Assembly: GCA_933207985.1 (NCBI GenBank)
Contig: OW240912.1
Coordinates: forward strand, 249,091,501 to 249,155,500
Source of the DNA: Pelobates cultripes
Lineage: Eukaryota; Chordata; Amphibia; Anura; Pelobatidae
Direction of reading: 5' to 3'
DNA length: 64,000 nt
How positions within the stretch are numbered: position 1 is the stretch's first letter; every line of letters starts with the position of its first letter. Both the position numbers and the translations under genes were made by a program. The notes under the pieces were generated by a model, which saw nothing but the letters and a program-made list of their open reading frames with translations, did no database searches and was not told the DNA's origin. Positions 35,521 through 46,362 of the stretch are shown piece after piece.

Positions 35521-35930
35521 CGGGTGAAAAATGAGAGGGGACAGGTAAAGGGAAAAGAGCCCCAGAAGTAAAAATAGTAAAGGGAAGAAACTCCCCACTA
35601 TCCCAGAGGGAAAGAGAAAGGCAGATAGCTTACACTACAAAAAACAAAAACAGTCCCCAAATAAATAATAAAAGAAAATATAATAATATAAACAATTATA
35701 CAGAGAACTATTAAAATCCCAAAGCCACCAACTTATATTAGCAGGAGGCAGTGGTACTCTGACCTGTACTGATGCAGAGCAGCAAAGTAAGAGGAAATGG
35801 AATGTTAAGAAGGGAGTTATATGGTCTCCTTACTGTTTTCTGATTGGTTGTTTACTCTCTGTGTTTTTTTTGCTGCTGTGGAGGTCTAGTAAAGAGAGAA
35901 TTAAGCAAATATGAAGCCTCCTGTCATGTT
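35521..35930. other. No gene seen; AT-rich
   Basis: May include the leader of the gag-like fragment. No motif recognised. Confidence 0.4.
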
Positions 35931-35933
35931 ATA

Positions 35934-36055
35934 AAATTATTGTAGTAAATTTACATTCTGCTAGCATTCTTTACTTGTTATTATAATTTTATTATTGTAT
36001 AATTATTGTAGTAAATTTACATTTTGCTAGCATTCTTTACTTGTTATTGTAATTA
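35934..36055. repeat. Tandem duplication, period 66 bp
   Basis: TGTAGTAAATTTACATTCTG at 35941 recurs at 36007 with one change, followed in both copies by CTAGCATTCTTTACTTGTTA. Confidence 0.9.
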
Positions 36056-36203
36056 TATTAAATATATATTTAACATTACAACATTTTGCGTATATTCGAC
36101 CATAATTTCATGAACTATAAAAAAAAAATGTTGTTACGTATTGCTTAATTATTTTATATTAATTAAAAAGCTTACTATTCATATTTAAGTCACGGCCACA
36201 ACA

Positions 36204-37650
36204 GTCAGTGTGTGTCTGTATGTGTGTGTCTGTATGCAGTGGTGTATCCTGGTTTTGTGCTGCCCTAGGCATGACAAAACTCAGGCGCCCCCCCCCACGC
36301 CACCCCGCGCCACCCCACCCTGCGCCACTCCACCCTTCCCCGCCTTCTAAATACACACACACACACATTCACTGACAGACACGCATACACTAGCTAACAT
36401 ACATACACACTCACTAACAGACACATACAGTCACTAGCAGACACACACATTCACTAACAGACACGCATACACTCTCACTAACAGACACAGACATAGTAAC
36501 ACACTCCCTAATAGACACACTCCCTGACATATACACACTCAATAACAGACACACACTCACTAACAGATATACACACACTCACTCACTAACAGACACACAC
36601 ACTAACAGACACACACACTTACACACTCACTTTTTTTTAATTCAATCCTCCCAGCCTCCTTACCTTTGGGAATGCTGGGGGGTGGGTTCTCCTTTTTCCC
36701 TGGGGTCCAGTGGAGCTGCTGGGCGGGCGGGCGGCGCTGGCAAGGGAGCAATAATTAGTGAGCTGTCTGCTCAGCTCCCTTGCGTGCCGCAGGGTGATGC
36801 CGGGAGATGGAATATGACACATGCCCGACTGGATTTTTAATTAGCTACCAGGCCCTGGGCATTTGGGGGCATTTGGGGGCGGCTTCTTTTGCCGCCCCCT
36901 GGAAAATGCCGCCCAAGGCAAATGCCTTGTTTGCCTCACAGCTAATATGTCCCTGTCTGTATGGGTCAGTGTATGTCTGTATGTGTATGTCTGTATGGGT
37001 TAGTGTGTGTCTGTATGGGTCAGTGTATGTGTGTATATGTGTGTCTGTATGGGTCAGTGTGTGTCTGTATGAATTAGTGTGTGTCAGTGTGTGTATGTCT
37101 GTACGGGTGAGTGTGTGTCTGTATGGGTCAGTGTGTCTGTATGAGTCAGTGTGTGTCTATATGTGTGTGTATGTATGGGTCAGTGTGTGTCTGTATGTGT
37201 TTGTATGGGTTAGTGTATGTCTGCATGGGTCAGTGTGTGTGTCTGCATGTATCAGTGTGTGTCAGTGAATGTGTCTGCATGGGCCAGTATGTGTGTCTGC
37301 ATGAGTCAGTGTGTTTGTGTGTGTCTGCATGGGTCAGTTTGTGCTCATCAGTCTGCATTCATCAGTGTGTGTGTGCGTCAATCTGCCTGGGTCAGTGTGT
37401 GCGTCAGTCTGCGTGTGTCAGTATGTGTGAGTCAGTCTGTATGGGTCAGTATGTGAGAGACAGTCTGTATGGGTCAGTATGTGTTTGTCAGTCTGCCTGG
37501 GTCAGTGCGTGTGTCAGTCTGCATGGGTCAGTGTGTGTGTTTCAGTACGTGTGCGTCAGTCTGCATGAGTCAGTGGGTGGGTGTCAGTTTGCAAGGGTCA
37601 GTGTGTGTGTATCAGTCTGCTTGGGTCAGTGTATGTCAGACTGCATGAGT
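36204..37650. repeat. TG-rich minisatellite (TGTCTGTATGGGTCAG units), interrupted
   Basis: Units of about 18-20 bases, TGTGTGTCTGTATGGGTCAG with many variants, run from about 36957 to 37650. A short piece lies at 36204-36236 on the other side of the hAT-like insertion. ORFs of up to 227 codons across it are repeat translations. The right boundary is near GACTGCATGAGTGGG. Confidence 0.9.
36237..36955. mobile_element. hAT-like non-autonomous element (719 bp) with CA minisatellite
   Basis: Starts CAGTGGTGTATCCTGG and ends GCTAATATGTCCCTG. The eight bases TCTGTATG lie on both sides (36229-36236 and 36956-36963). Because the flank is a TG minisatellite rich in this word, the duplication could be coincidence. 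The interior holds CACTAACAGACACAC units (36350-36635), a T-rich strip and a GC-rich block like those at 3284-3850. Terminal repeats match only imperfectly. Confidence 0.65.
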
Positions 37651-39110
37651 GGGTGGAGCAAATGGGGCGGCAAATATTTATTGCAATGCAAAAAAAACGG
37701 CCCTGCATGTGGGTGGTGTGTTCCTCTGTTTCTGTGTGCACTTGCCCAGTTAACCTATTCTAGGCATGCAGATTGCAACAAGCTTTCTTTCTGAAATAAG
37801 CCTACCATACACTGGCTGAGAGTGATCAGCTAATGCTCTTAGCCAATGCGCTAGCTCTGCATTGTATGGCTTAGTTCAGAATACCTAATGATTTGACCTG
37901 TGCAAAGACCTATTTATTGTGGATTCACAGTTACTACTTTCCCATAATATAGAAGGCTTCGAGGTAAAGTATTTAGGGTACTACAGAGATTAAATGCATC
38001 CTGTTGTAACTGCATGCAAAGCGTCTTGTTTGTGATTGTTGTAACTGCCCTTACTGTATGTGGACATTATCTCCAGTGTTTGAAATTTTTATGGTTTAAG
38101 CCAGATCAGTTATCATACATTATCCCACCTTAAAAGGCATTAAAATTTACAGTTTTACACGAATTAATATCCTCTGTTGTCTGCAGTACGGACGTATAAA
38201 CACTATATTATATATCAAAGATAAGGTTGTTCAGTAAAACAAAATTCTGATACAAACTGTTGGACTTGCAAAATACAATTACCCAACTCATCTCTTCTGT
38301 GACTACAGTTTTCTTAAAGGAAGCTGCACCACTTCCTGTCTTGATTGCAGCGACAATAACAACTAATAAAAAGAATAGGAACATGGATGCATTAAAATAG
38401 CATGTTAAAAAAAAAAAAAAAACTTTAATCCTTTTACTACTAATTTTTTTTGCCCAAAACTGGCAAGGTTTTAGAGTGTCTTTGAAAGCAAATCAAAACA
38501 ATTAACAGTATTAAAAATGAAACTAACATGTATAGATTGCTGTGCTCTAACTTTAATAAAATGAAACAGTTCACCTTTAACACACGCTGCAAAATCACTG
38601 AGCATCTAAATGGATTGGCTGAGCTGTGCCAGTCAGAAATATTGTTTAATTTACTCTCAATTAATTATTTAGAAATAATGTGTTTTTTGCTATTTTTTAT
38701 TGTTTGCTTATGGGAAGCTCATTTCTTCCATTGTACTTTGACCTTGTAAAATTCTTTAGGCTTGCACATGATCCAGCCTGAATTCCTTGATTTGAACAAG
38801 CTACATGGTTAGTTTCATAACCTGGCTGCGTGTTGGAGACCAAGATGGGTATATTTCTATCTATATACTCTGCTTGATCTAGGCCAGGCTGTGTGAGCTG
38901 GTTGTGGTTGCTGATCTGGTTGCAGTGGCTGACCTCACAAACTGGTAAGACTTACTTTAAAGTGACTTTGAGTTTGCATGTGGCAGAAGAGGAGAATCAA
39001 GGATCACAGCAGTATTTATTCAGTTGTGCAAATTGCAATATAACATCAGCAGGCCTTTTTATTTACTATACAGATAGTTTGAATTCTATGTAAAACCATA
39101 TACAAACAGT
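37651..39110. other. No gene seen; AT-rich with poly-A at about 38406-38421
   Basis: 37800-37870 contains partly self-complementary sequence (CTGGCTGAGAGTGATCAGC). No protein or transposon end was recognised. Confidence 0.4.
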
Positions 39111-39116
39111 TAACGC

Positions 39117-39479
39117 ATGGAAGTTTTGAAGTTAAAGATATCATATTTATCCAGCCTTTCTCCACACACCCCTCCTAAATCCCCTAAATACAAGCTCTTA
39201 TCCCCAACATTTATATCTTACTCCCACCTTCTCTTCCTTTCCATCCTACTACTCCTAGCAGTTGGTGATATCTCTCCAAACCCTGGTCCCTCCACTACTC
39301 AGCCACCTGGTACAAACACCAGAAACCACAACAACCTAATACCCATTCCATGTAATTCTCACTATAATTCCTCTTTTAAAGCTGCACTCTGGAATGCACG
39401 CTCTGTGTGCAGCACCTTTAAATCTACTTCCATCCATGACCTATTTATCTCACACTCCCTAAAGTGTGTTATGCATTAA
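39117..39479 (+). pseudogene. L2/CR1-type LINE ORF2, N-terminal fragment with 2A-like motif
   Basis: A 120-codon frame carries a hydrophobic run LLFLSILLLLAV ending in GDISPNPGP (39264-39290, residues 50-58). It then reads AALWNARSVCSTFKSTSIHD, the usual start of the apurinic-endonuclease domain in this LINE group. A hydrophobic stretch before D-x-x-x-NPGP is the layout of 2A-like peptides reported in some APE-type LINEs; the usual E is S here. Homology stops near 39465. A 5' piece without its 3' part is unusual for LINEs and implies later disruption. Confidence 0.75.
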
Positions 39480-39749
39480 AAATATGTAGAACAATATAAG
39501 GAAAAGGAGACGTCAGGTATTTACCATGTCCAAAATGTGTCTGCTCTTTTTAACCCATAATCCTATATTTGCTGAATTGCTACTGTTGTTACAAACTGTA
39601 TCATTGTAATCCCCTAGTAAGTTTTACGACATAGGTTGGTAAAATGCATCACATGGATACAATGATATCACACACCGGTGGATTCAGCATTCTATAGATG
39701 GAGCCAAATGTGCGAATTAGATTGAATATCTTTTTTTTTTTTAAATGCT
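39480..39749. other. No gene seen; short spacer
   Basis: Unassigned sequence between the LINE fragment and the hAT-like element. Confidence 0.4.
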
Positions 39750-39757
39750 ACCTATAC

Positions 39758-41109
39758 CAGGGGTAGTCAACCTTTTAATACCTACTGCCCACTTTTGTAT
39801 CTTTGTTGATGGTAAAATGTTCTACCGCCCACCAGTGCCGTGATAACTAATTTTATAGCGCAAGTGCATTTTGTTTTGTTTTTTATGCAAATTTATTAAA
39901 TGTATCTAAATGTATCTATTTTTCTCCTTTTTTCTATTTTCTATCATACTTTTTTTTCTATGTCTGTGTGTAAGGTGCTGTTTGTGTTTGTGTGTGAAGG
40001 GTGCAGTGTGTGTGTGAGTAGTGCTGTGTTTGTGTGTGTGTGTGTGTGTGTGTGAGGGGGTAGTATGTGTGAAGGTTGCTGTGTGTGTGAGGGGGGGGCA
40101 GTGTGCGCATGTGTGAGGGGGCAGTTTGAGTGTGGGGTGGAGTGCATGAAGGGTGCTGTGTGTGTGGAGGGCAGTGTGTGTGTGATGGGTGCAGTGTGGG
40201 GTAGTGTTTGTATGTGAGGGGTACAGTATGTGTGTAAATGGTTCAGTGTGAGTGTGTGTGTCTGAGGTGCAGTGTGTGTGAGGGATGCTGTATGTGTGTT
40301 TGTGAGGGGTGCAGTAAATACATGGGTGGCAGTGCGTGTGTTTGTGAGGGTGGCAGTGTGTTCCAGTGGTGATGTGTGTGTGAGTGGTGTGTGTGTGTGG
40401 GGGGGGGGCAGAAGGGGGGAAGTCTGTGTGTGTGAGGAGACGGTGTGTGTGTGTGAGGGGGAAAGTGTGTGAGGGGTGCAGTGTGTGTGATGGGGCACGG
40501 TGTGTGAGGGGTGCAATGTGTGTGTGTGTGTGAAGGTGGCAGTGTGTGTGTGTGAGGGGTTCAGTGTGTCTGTGAGGGGGCAGTCTCTCTGTGTGTGTGT
40601 GTGAGGGGTGTAGTGTGTGTTTGTGTGTGTGAAGGGTGCATAGAGTCTGTGCTGTGTGTAGGTGGGTGAGATTTGAAAATCTATCTTAATGTCTCCCCCT
40701 CCCTTCTTCTTACTTTACCAGAGAGGGGGCACATAATGATGCAAGCCCTGTTGGTCCAGTGGTGGCATGTTCACTTTAGTCTGCAGCTCCTCTGGCTACA
40801 GGCTGACTCTCTTGTCCTCTTGCGAGCACAGCACTGTATTGGAGCATTGCCATGGTAACGAGCGGCAACACTGAGACCTGCCTTCTCACAGGAGAAACAC
40901 AGAGTCTTCTAGGCCCTTCCCTCCCTCTGCTGGAACGAAGTGCCAGCGGCCCGGTGAAGGAGATACTTGATCTCCTCACCAGCCCGAGAGGGCTTATAGC
41001 AAGGCTGGCTCTGCCTTGGCCCATGGCCATCGAGACACACCCACCACCACCCACCTGAAATACCAAACCACCCACTAGTGGGCGGTAGGGACCAGGTTGA
41101 CTACCCCTG
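39758..41109. mobile_element. hAT-like non-autonomous element (1,352 bp) with TG minisatellite
   Basis: Left end CAGGGGTAGTCAACCTTTTA and right end AGGTTGACTACCCCTG are clear terminal inverted repeats of the CAGGGGTNGNCAACC type common in hAT-Charlie-like families. The flanks ACCTATAC (39750-39757) and ACCTAGAC (41110-41117) match at 7 of 8 bases. The subterminal ACTGCCCAC/GTGGGCGGTAG pair is also inverted. The interior carries a TG minisatellite (39960-40660) and a GC-rich block containing GCCATGGTAACG. No transposase. Confidence 0.88.
39960..40665. repeat. TG-rich minisatellite (GTGTGTGAGGGGTGCAGT units)
   Basis: Irregular units of about 18-30 bases inside the hAT-like element. Long ORFs on both strands are repeat translations. 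Confidence 0.92.
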
Positions 41110-41117
41110 ACCTAGAC

Positions 41118-41500
41118 TGTTGCTATAATAGGATGTAGGACTGGAGGCAAGTATTTGTAGACCAAAGGTAATAAATGGTTTCTACACGGGTCAAATGCCA
41201 AAAGAGTTTGCAACCAAATGCATAATAGTATTTTGCCAGAAACAGAGAAAGAGAAAACAGAGACAGCACTGAAATCCACCAGAGACGCTTCTGCAGCACA
41301 GGCCGAGTAAACTTCAGTCATGTGACATGGAAGCTTCACAGAAAAGCATGCATGCGTATTAGGTCCCCAATGCTCCTCTATCAGGAGGGGCCTCCAATGT
41401 GAGGAGAGGTCACCAGCTCTGAGGGGTCCTCAGCGAAGGAATAAGGTAAGTTAAACTTTTTTTTATATATATATTTTGCACGGGGGGAGTTATTTAGCGG
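41118..41500. other. No gene seen
   Basis: Unassigned; GC-moderate with an AT run at 41456-41475. Confidence 0.4.
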
Positions 41501-41504
41501 TAGG

Positions 41505-41630
41505 GAGAGAGTCACTACAGCATTAGGATAACAGGTTTGTATCACTAACGGTATAGTGTTGTTACATCCAAGAATCCAGAATATGCATGAAGATATAATT
41601 ACAATGCATATTCTGGATTCTTGTATGTAA
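41505..41630. repeat. T2-like fragment followed by a long-armed hairpin
   Basis: 41505-41562 resembles the start of the T2 copy at 62940. At 41569-41588 and 41604-41623 lie exact 20-base inverted repeats around a 15-base loop. Pairing extends outward to about 26 bases per arm with one mismatch (41563-41629). Confidence 0.75.
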
Positions 41631-41746
41631 GTACCTACATTCTCAATCTATGTCATTTTTGTTACTCTCCTACTTATAGTACCATCTTTAATTTTTTTTT
41701 CTCTTTCTTAGACTTTGGCTGATCCTTACAGAGAATAATTACAACC

Positions 41747-42160
41747 TGTCAGGATCGACACAGGGACAAGCCGAGATTGAGGGAGCCAGAAAACAGGTAA
41801 ACGAATTAACAAGCCGAGTCAAAGGGAAGGAGAATACAGAATAGTCAAAATCAGAGCCAAGTCAAATACCAAGAAACCAAACCAGAGAAAGCACTATAGG
41901 AACAGACAAGCTAGAACCCACGACAGGGCAATGATTCATTGCAAGTGTGTACTTTTTATAGGTTGGCTCTTTAAGTGATGACCACGCCCTCAAAACGTCC
42001 TAATTCGAAAGTTTTGGTGGGCCGTGATGTCATCGAGCTACCGTGGCTGGCGTCTGAACGGCCAAGATGAGAGGAGGGAATGGAAGAAGTTACCCCATCA
42101 TGTGGGAGAAGACACACAGGCTGGATTCCTGCCAGGGCAGAAATAACAGGTACCCTGACA
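41747..42160. mobile_element. Solo LTR (414 bp)
   Basis: Begins TGTCAGGATCG and ends GGTACCCTGACA, giving TGTCAGG...CCTGACA terminal inverted repeats. It is flanked by perfect 5-base repeats CAACC (41742-41746 and 42161-42165). Length, ends and duplication are those of a solo LTR. It is unrelated to the 1-kb LTR family. Strand is undetermined because no TATA or polyadenylation signal is decisive. Confidence 0.82.
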
Positions 42161-42165
42161 CAACC

Positions 42166-44345
42166 CTCTGGAAGAATGTTGTCTATTTTCTTTTATTTTC
42201 TTACCCTAATCAGTCATGTGTATTATCCGCTCTCTCATGTCGCTTTAACCCCCGCTCAATTTCTGCTCAGAAATGCTTTAGGGTAGAAATGGCAGTATTT
42301 CCCTAAAAATTGTTAGTCCAATAAAAAGCATAATACAATGAACTAATTTAATGTTACTTTACACCTGCATCACTGGACTAACATGGCTACTATTTTTGTT
42401 TCAACACTGTAGGGGTTATTTACTAAAATCTGAATGGCCCAGTATCAAATGGGGCAAAAAGACTAGACTGCATATGAGGCAATTCAGACAGCAAAATCCA
42501 GACATTGATCATGCAATTCAATATGCCCAGATTTTCTAATTCAGGCTCTGAATGACTGATATCCAGAGTTTGTTGTGTGGGAATTTGGAGATTTGGATGC
42601 TTCTGAATTGCCCAGTTTATCCAAATGGACTGAAATTTAAATGGTTGCATCGTGTCACTGCAATCTTCTATTAGGTCTTCACACAGTTTTACTGGTTTGT
42701 CTGGCCCTTATATAACACCTAGTGCTGTACAAATGGCCTGCCTTTTGTTCAAAACACCAGTAGTCTTGGTCTTGTACTAAGTCATGTCTAAAGTTTTGAT
42801 ATAAGGTTGGGAAAGCTATATATTCAACCACATATTTGGCTGATGGTTGTGCCGTACCATTGAAGAAACTCAGGCTGCAAGGCAAATAGCACAGCGGTAT
42901 CAGATGGTTGAAGTAGCTCCAAGAGATACCTGGTGGAAGAGACACGGGATGGACACAATAGCAGTTACTGGTATAGGATCAGATATCTCAGGGATCAGAG
43001 ATTAGACACCCTCCTCCCATTACAGGTGGCTTTCCTAAAATTAAAGATCTGCATCACGAAGATATACCAATCTTGGTGCACTGCCATGAAAACTGCAGGA
43101 CTGTGGTAGTTATGGCATACAATCACATAACTGATCATTTTTTACATAAAATATCTTAAAGCTTTTCTTTATACCGTTGTTTCTCTGCTGTGGTTACTCA
43201 CCAGCAAATAGCACTGCCAACTCTTTCAAACTCATAATAACAAGTGATGAGTCCATTCTAAGAAAGCATGCTGCCCCATCTTAGTTCTCAGTCCAAGCAA
43301 TGACTCACATATCACTCATGATCAGGTGAGCACAGTATCACAGCAATTCAATCAGAGTGCTATAAAACAAATACGCTGACTCCTTTCATTTAAACAATGG
43401 TCATTCTGCTTGCTTGCTTCAAGACCAAGGTGACTTTATTTCTCCAACTCCATTGGTAGTCAAAACAAATGGAAGTACGTTGTCACTTTGTGAACTAGAT
43501 ATATTTTAGTTATTAAACAGCCTAATGAATTAAACTGTTCATAAACTAGCAAAGCAACCTCATGACATCCTTTGCACTGGCTCATAATAGCTGGCTGTAT
43601 TCCTGGCTTCATCTTGATAACACTGTATTTGGTTCTCATTCCTTGTTGTAAATGATGGATACAATAAATATATCTTGTCACTGTTTTCTGTAACCTACTG
43701 CAAGTTAGTATCATGGTTAACTCCCTTTTGGCAATAGAAAGTAGTTGGCTTATATCCAAAGATACAGCTAAACAAACGTCTTGTTTATGAATGTCAGATT
43801 CCTCCGAACAAACCTCATCTGCAATGATGATAAAATAGGTTTTTTATTATGCAAACAATAAAACAACTGCAAGAACATAAGCCACACACAACTCACAATA
43901 TATTTGTTTACAGAACAGAAAATGCAAACATTAAATCTTACATATCACTATATTGTAATTCAAAGGACGACTCTTTACTAAAATAACATTAGTTGTGAAG
44001 AGGTGCTGTCTAGAATCATTGTCGGTATTGGTGAATGCTGTTAATTGCATACGTTCTTTCCTAATGCTGTTGTAAAAAAAGGTTAATTGAGAAGGATCTG
44101 AGTTTGTTTGTGTATGTATGGGAAGATGTTACATTATAAGACTGCGGAAGGGGTTAATTCATTACTATAGAAGTTGATAAAGGGGTTAATTAATAATACT
44201 ATGGAAGTGGATAATTAATATGCCCAGGGATAAGATGATTACTTGATATTACTAAGAGTGGGGTTTGTAATATTCCCCAAATAATATTTGTGTTTCCCGA
44301 ATTCTCATACTACTGTTTACATAATGTGTTTTTTTTTTAATGATT
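42166..44345. other. No gene seen; intergenic
   Basis: 42415-42640 contains repeat-like words shared with 14440-14600. 44100-44215 has three degenerate GGGGTTAATT...ACTAT units. No coding signature. Confidence 0.4.
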
Positions 44346-44347
44346 TA

Positions 44348-44440
44348 CCATATATACTTGTGTATAAGCCAACTTTTTCCGCACATTTTTTATGTTGAAA
44401 AAGCCCCCCTCGGCTTATACTCGAGTGAGGGTCCCACTTA
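44348..44440. mobile_element. Short palindromic element, mariner-like ends
   Basis: TATACTTGTGTATAAGCC on the left faces GGCTTATACTCGAGTGAG on the right, with TTTTTCCGCACA/TGTTGAAAAAG between them. This palindrome type is widely repeated in vertebrates. Flanking TA would fit a mariner-like insertion, but the ends are ambiguous. Confidence 0.55.
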
Positions 44441-45366
44441 CCTGTTCTCCAGTGCAGTGCGGGTGTTCTCCGGTCTCTCCCGCTCATCTGCGGGCGCCTG
44501 CAGCCTCCAATCAGGGAAACCAAAATGCTTCTCTACAGCTGGTTCCTTACATGCATACACACTTCACGTAACTGCGGTAGGAATGCCCACCTGCTGACAA
44601 GCACTCCTTTGCGTCACAATAGCAACCAGGACACGCCAACCAATGCAACCCAGCAAGCTTGAAAAATACACAATCATAGATATTTATGTATATATTTATT
44701 AATAAAAAATAGTAATTTAGGCATAGGGAAGGTCTTTTATTCATTATGTATGTTTTTAATCTCTCTTAATGTTTTGGGCAATTGATGCTGCCAGAGAAAA
44801 ACCCCATCTTTTCCATCTAATGGGTTGCTTGTGCATAAAATATTTTTATAAATCAATGTAATGTTAAGAGATATTTGAAAAATCTACTAAGTTACAGTGG
44901 AAAGACTTAGAAATATAATGTGAGAGATGTAGGCGTACATAGCCTACTAAATAAGAATGTGAGCTGAGAGAAGATTACTTGATGATTACTTGATCATAGA
45001 AAATGTAACCCACTGATGCCTCAATTAATGTAATTTTATTGGTATCCATTTTTATTTTTGAAATTTACCTACAGCAGCCTTATTTAGGTATTGACAATTT
45101 AGTCTAAAAGCAACAAAAACCTGCTAATTCGTAATCCTGTATGACCCTTTCTTCTGTTTCTCAAATGTGATGAAACAGGCTACCAATGGTTTAACTGGCT
45201 CTTGGGTCTAATATGGACTCAAATCATTTGCAAACAACTCAATACCTAACTAAAAGTTTGCAATCGGTTGCATTTTCATTAAATGTAATTTACATAATAT
45301 GCCATCATATGCCAAGGCAATGTGAATCACAATGCTCTGATAGTGAAAACAGTGCTGGCAGGATAT
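44441..45366. other. No gene seen; GC-rich shoulder to about 44600, then AT-rich
   Basis: 44441-44600 may be the continuation of a larger element. The rest shows nothing. Confidence 0.4.
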
Positions 45367-45374
45367 ATCATCAG

Positions 45375-45704
45375 TAGTGATGTCCTGAACTGTTCGCCGA
45401 ACGGTTCGCCGAACGGTTCGCCGAACGGTTCGCCACGAACGGTTTGCGCGGACTCCAGTCAGCTGACACATTCCAGCCAATCAGCAGCAGACACTCCCTC
45501 CCAGACCCTGCCACCTCCTGGACAGCTCACTAAGAATGCAGCTTCAAAATGGATGCTGTCCAGGAGGTGGGAGAGTCTGGGAGGGAGGGTCTGCTGCTGA
45601 TTGGCTGGAATGTGTCAGCTGACTGGAGTCTGTGGCGAACCGTTTGTGGCGAACCGTGGCAGACAGTTCGCGAACCGTTCGGCGAACAGTTCGGGACATC
45701 ACTA
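45375..45704. mobile_element. Palindromic hAT-type MITE (330 bp)
   Basis: Perfect 8-base flanks ATCATCAG (45367-45374 and 45705-45712). Ends TAGTGATGTCCTGAACTGTT and AACAGTTCGGGACATCACTA are inverted. The whole element is an imperfect palindrome: GACTCCAGTCAGCTGACACA with TGTGTCAGCTGACTGGAGTC, CCAATCAGCAGCAGAC with GTCTGCTGCTGATTGG. The left arm carries three tandem copies of the 12-mer GTTCGCCGAACG near 45394-45432; the right arm is not tripled in the same way. CpG-rich and non-coding. Confidence 0.9.
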
Positions 45705-45712
45705 ATCATCAG

Positions 45713-46305
45713 CCATTTCAATGTTACCGACTAGCTTTTGAAGAGGAAAATCCCTTAAAAACAGAATCTATAATACTGCCTTGATGTGGAAAATTTTAAT
45801 TTTTAAGTTGTTTTTTTCTCCAAGCAAACCCTCAAAATATCTGGACTACAATGAATAATTGACTAAGGGAGATGGGAGCCAAATCATATGGTTATAGTAA
45901 GGGTTACCTAAGTAAGGGCATCTTTCTGAAACAGAATGCACTATGGCCTAGCTCCTCCGCAGACTATTTACCCTATAGAGACCAGCATTACTGTCAATTG
46001 GATCAGAGTGACATGCATTGGAATGTCAGCAGGAACAGCCCAGCTCCTGTTCTTTGTGACCAGGTAGTGCTTCATTCTCTCATGTAATGTTCTGGTAAGT
46101 GATTGGTGTGAGTCAGAAAGGCCTGCTGGGAAAATGCACTTTTCATTAGCTATGCTAAAAAATGATTTCCCAAACAGAGAACCATGAGATTTGGGGAAGC
46201 CTTTCTAAACAGCAAAGCATTTATAGAATTAACACCTTTATTCAAATATATTTCTAATAGTTTGTTTCTTATTTGGTATTATTTTCCTACATTAATATTT
46301 TTAAA
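45713..46305. other. No gene seen
   Basis: Unassigned AT-rich sequence. Confidence 0.4.
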
Positions 46306-46362
46306 CACTGCACAATATGTTGGTGCCATATATATAATAATAATAATAATAATAATAGCAGT
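46306..46362 (+). mobile_element. L2/CR1-type LINE 3' terminus (very short)
   Basis: CTGCACAATATGTTGGTGCC plus an ATAATAATA tail is the last 55 bases of the same LINE 3' UTR seen at 2340-2403 and 10390-10442. Confidence 0.75.

Noticed and set aside
36807..37794. Long plus-strand ORFs of 153 and 227 codons rich in Cys, Val, Ser, Met and Gln
   Set aside because: They are translations of the TG minisatellite in two frames and have no codon structure beyond the repeat.
39944..40516. 190-codon His/Thr/Pro-rich minus-strand ORF
   Set aside because: Translation of the TG/CA minisatellite inside the hAT-like element.
42679..42945. 88-codon minus-strand ORF
   Set aside because: No recognisable motif and no supporting signals. 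Left as chance.
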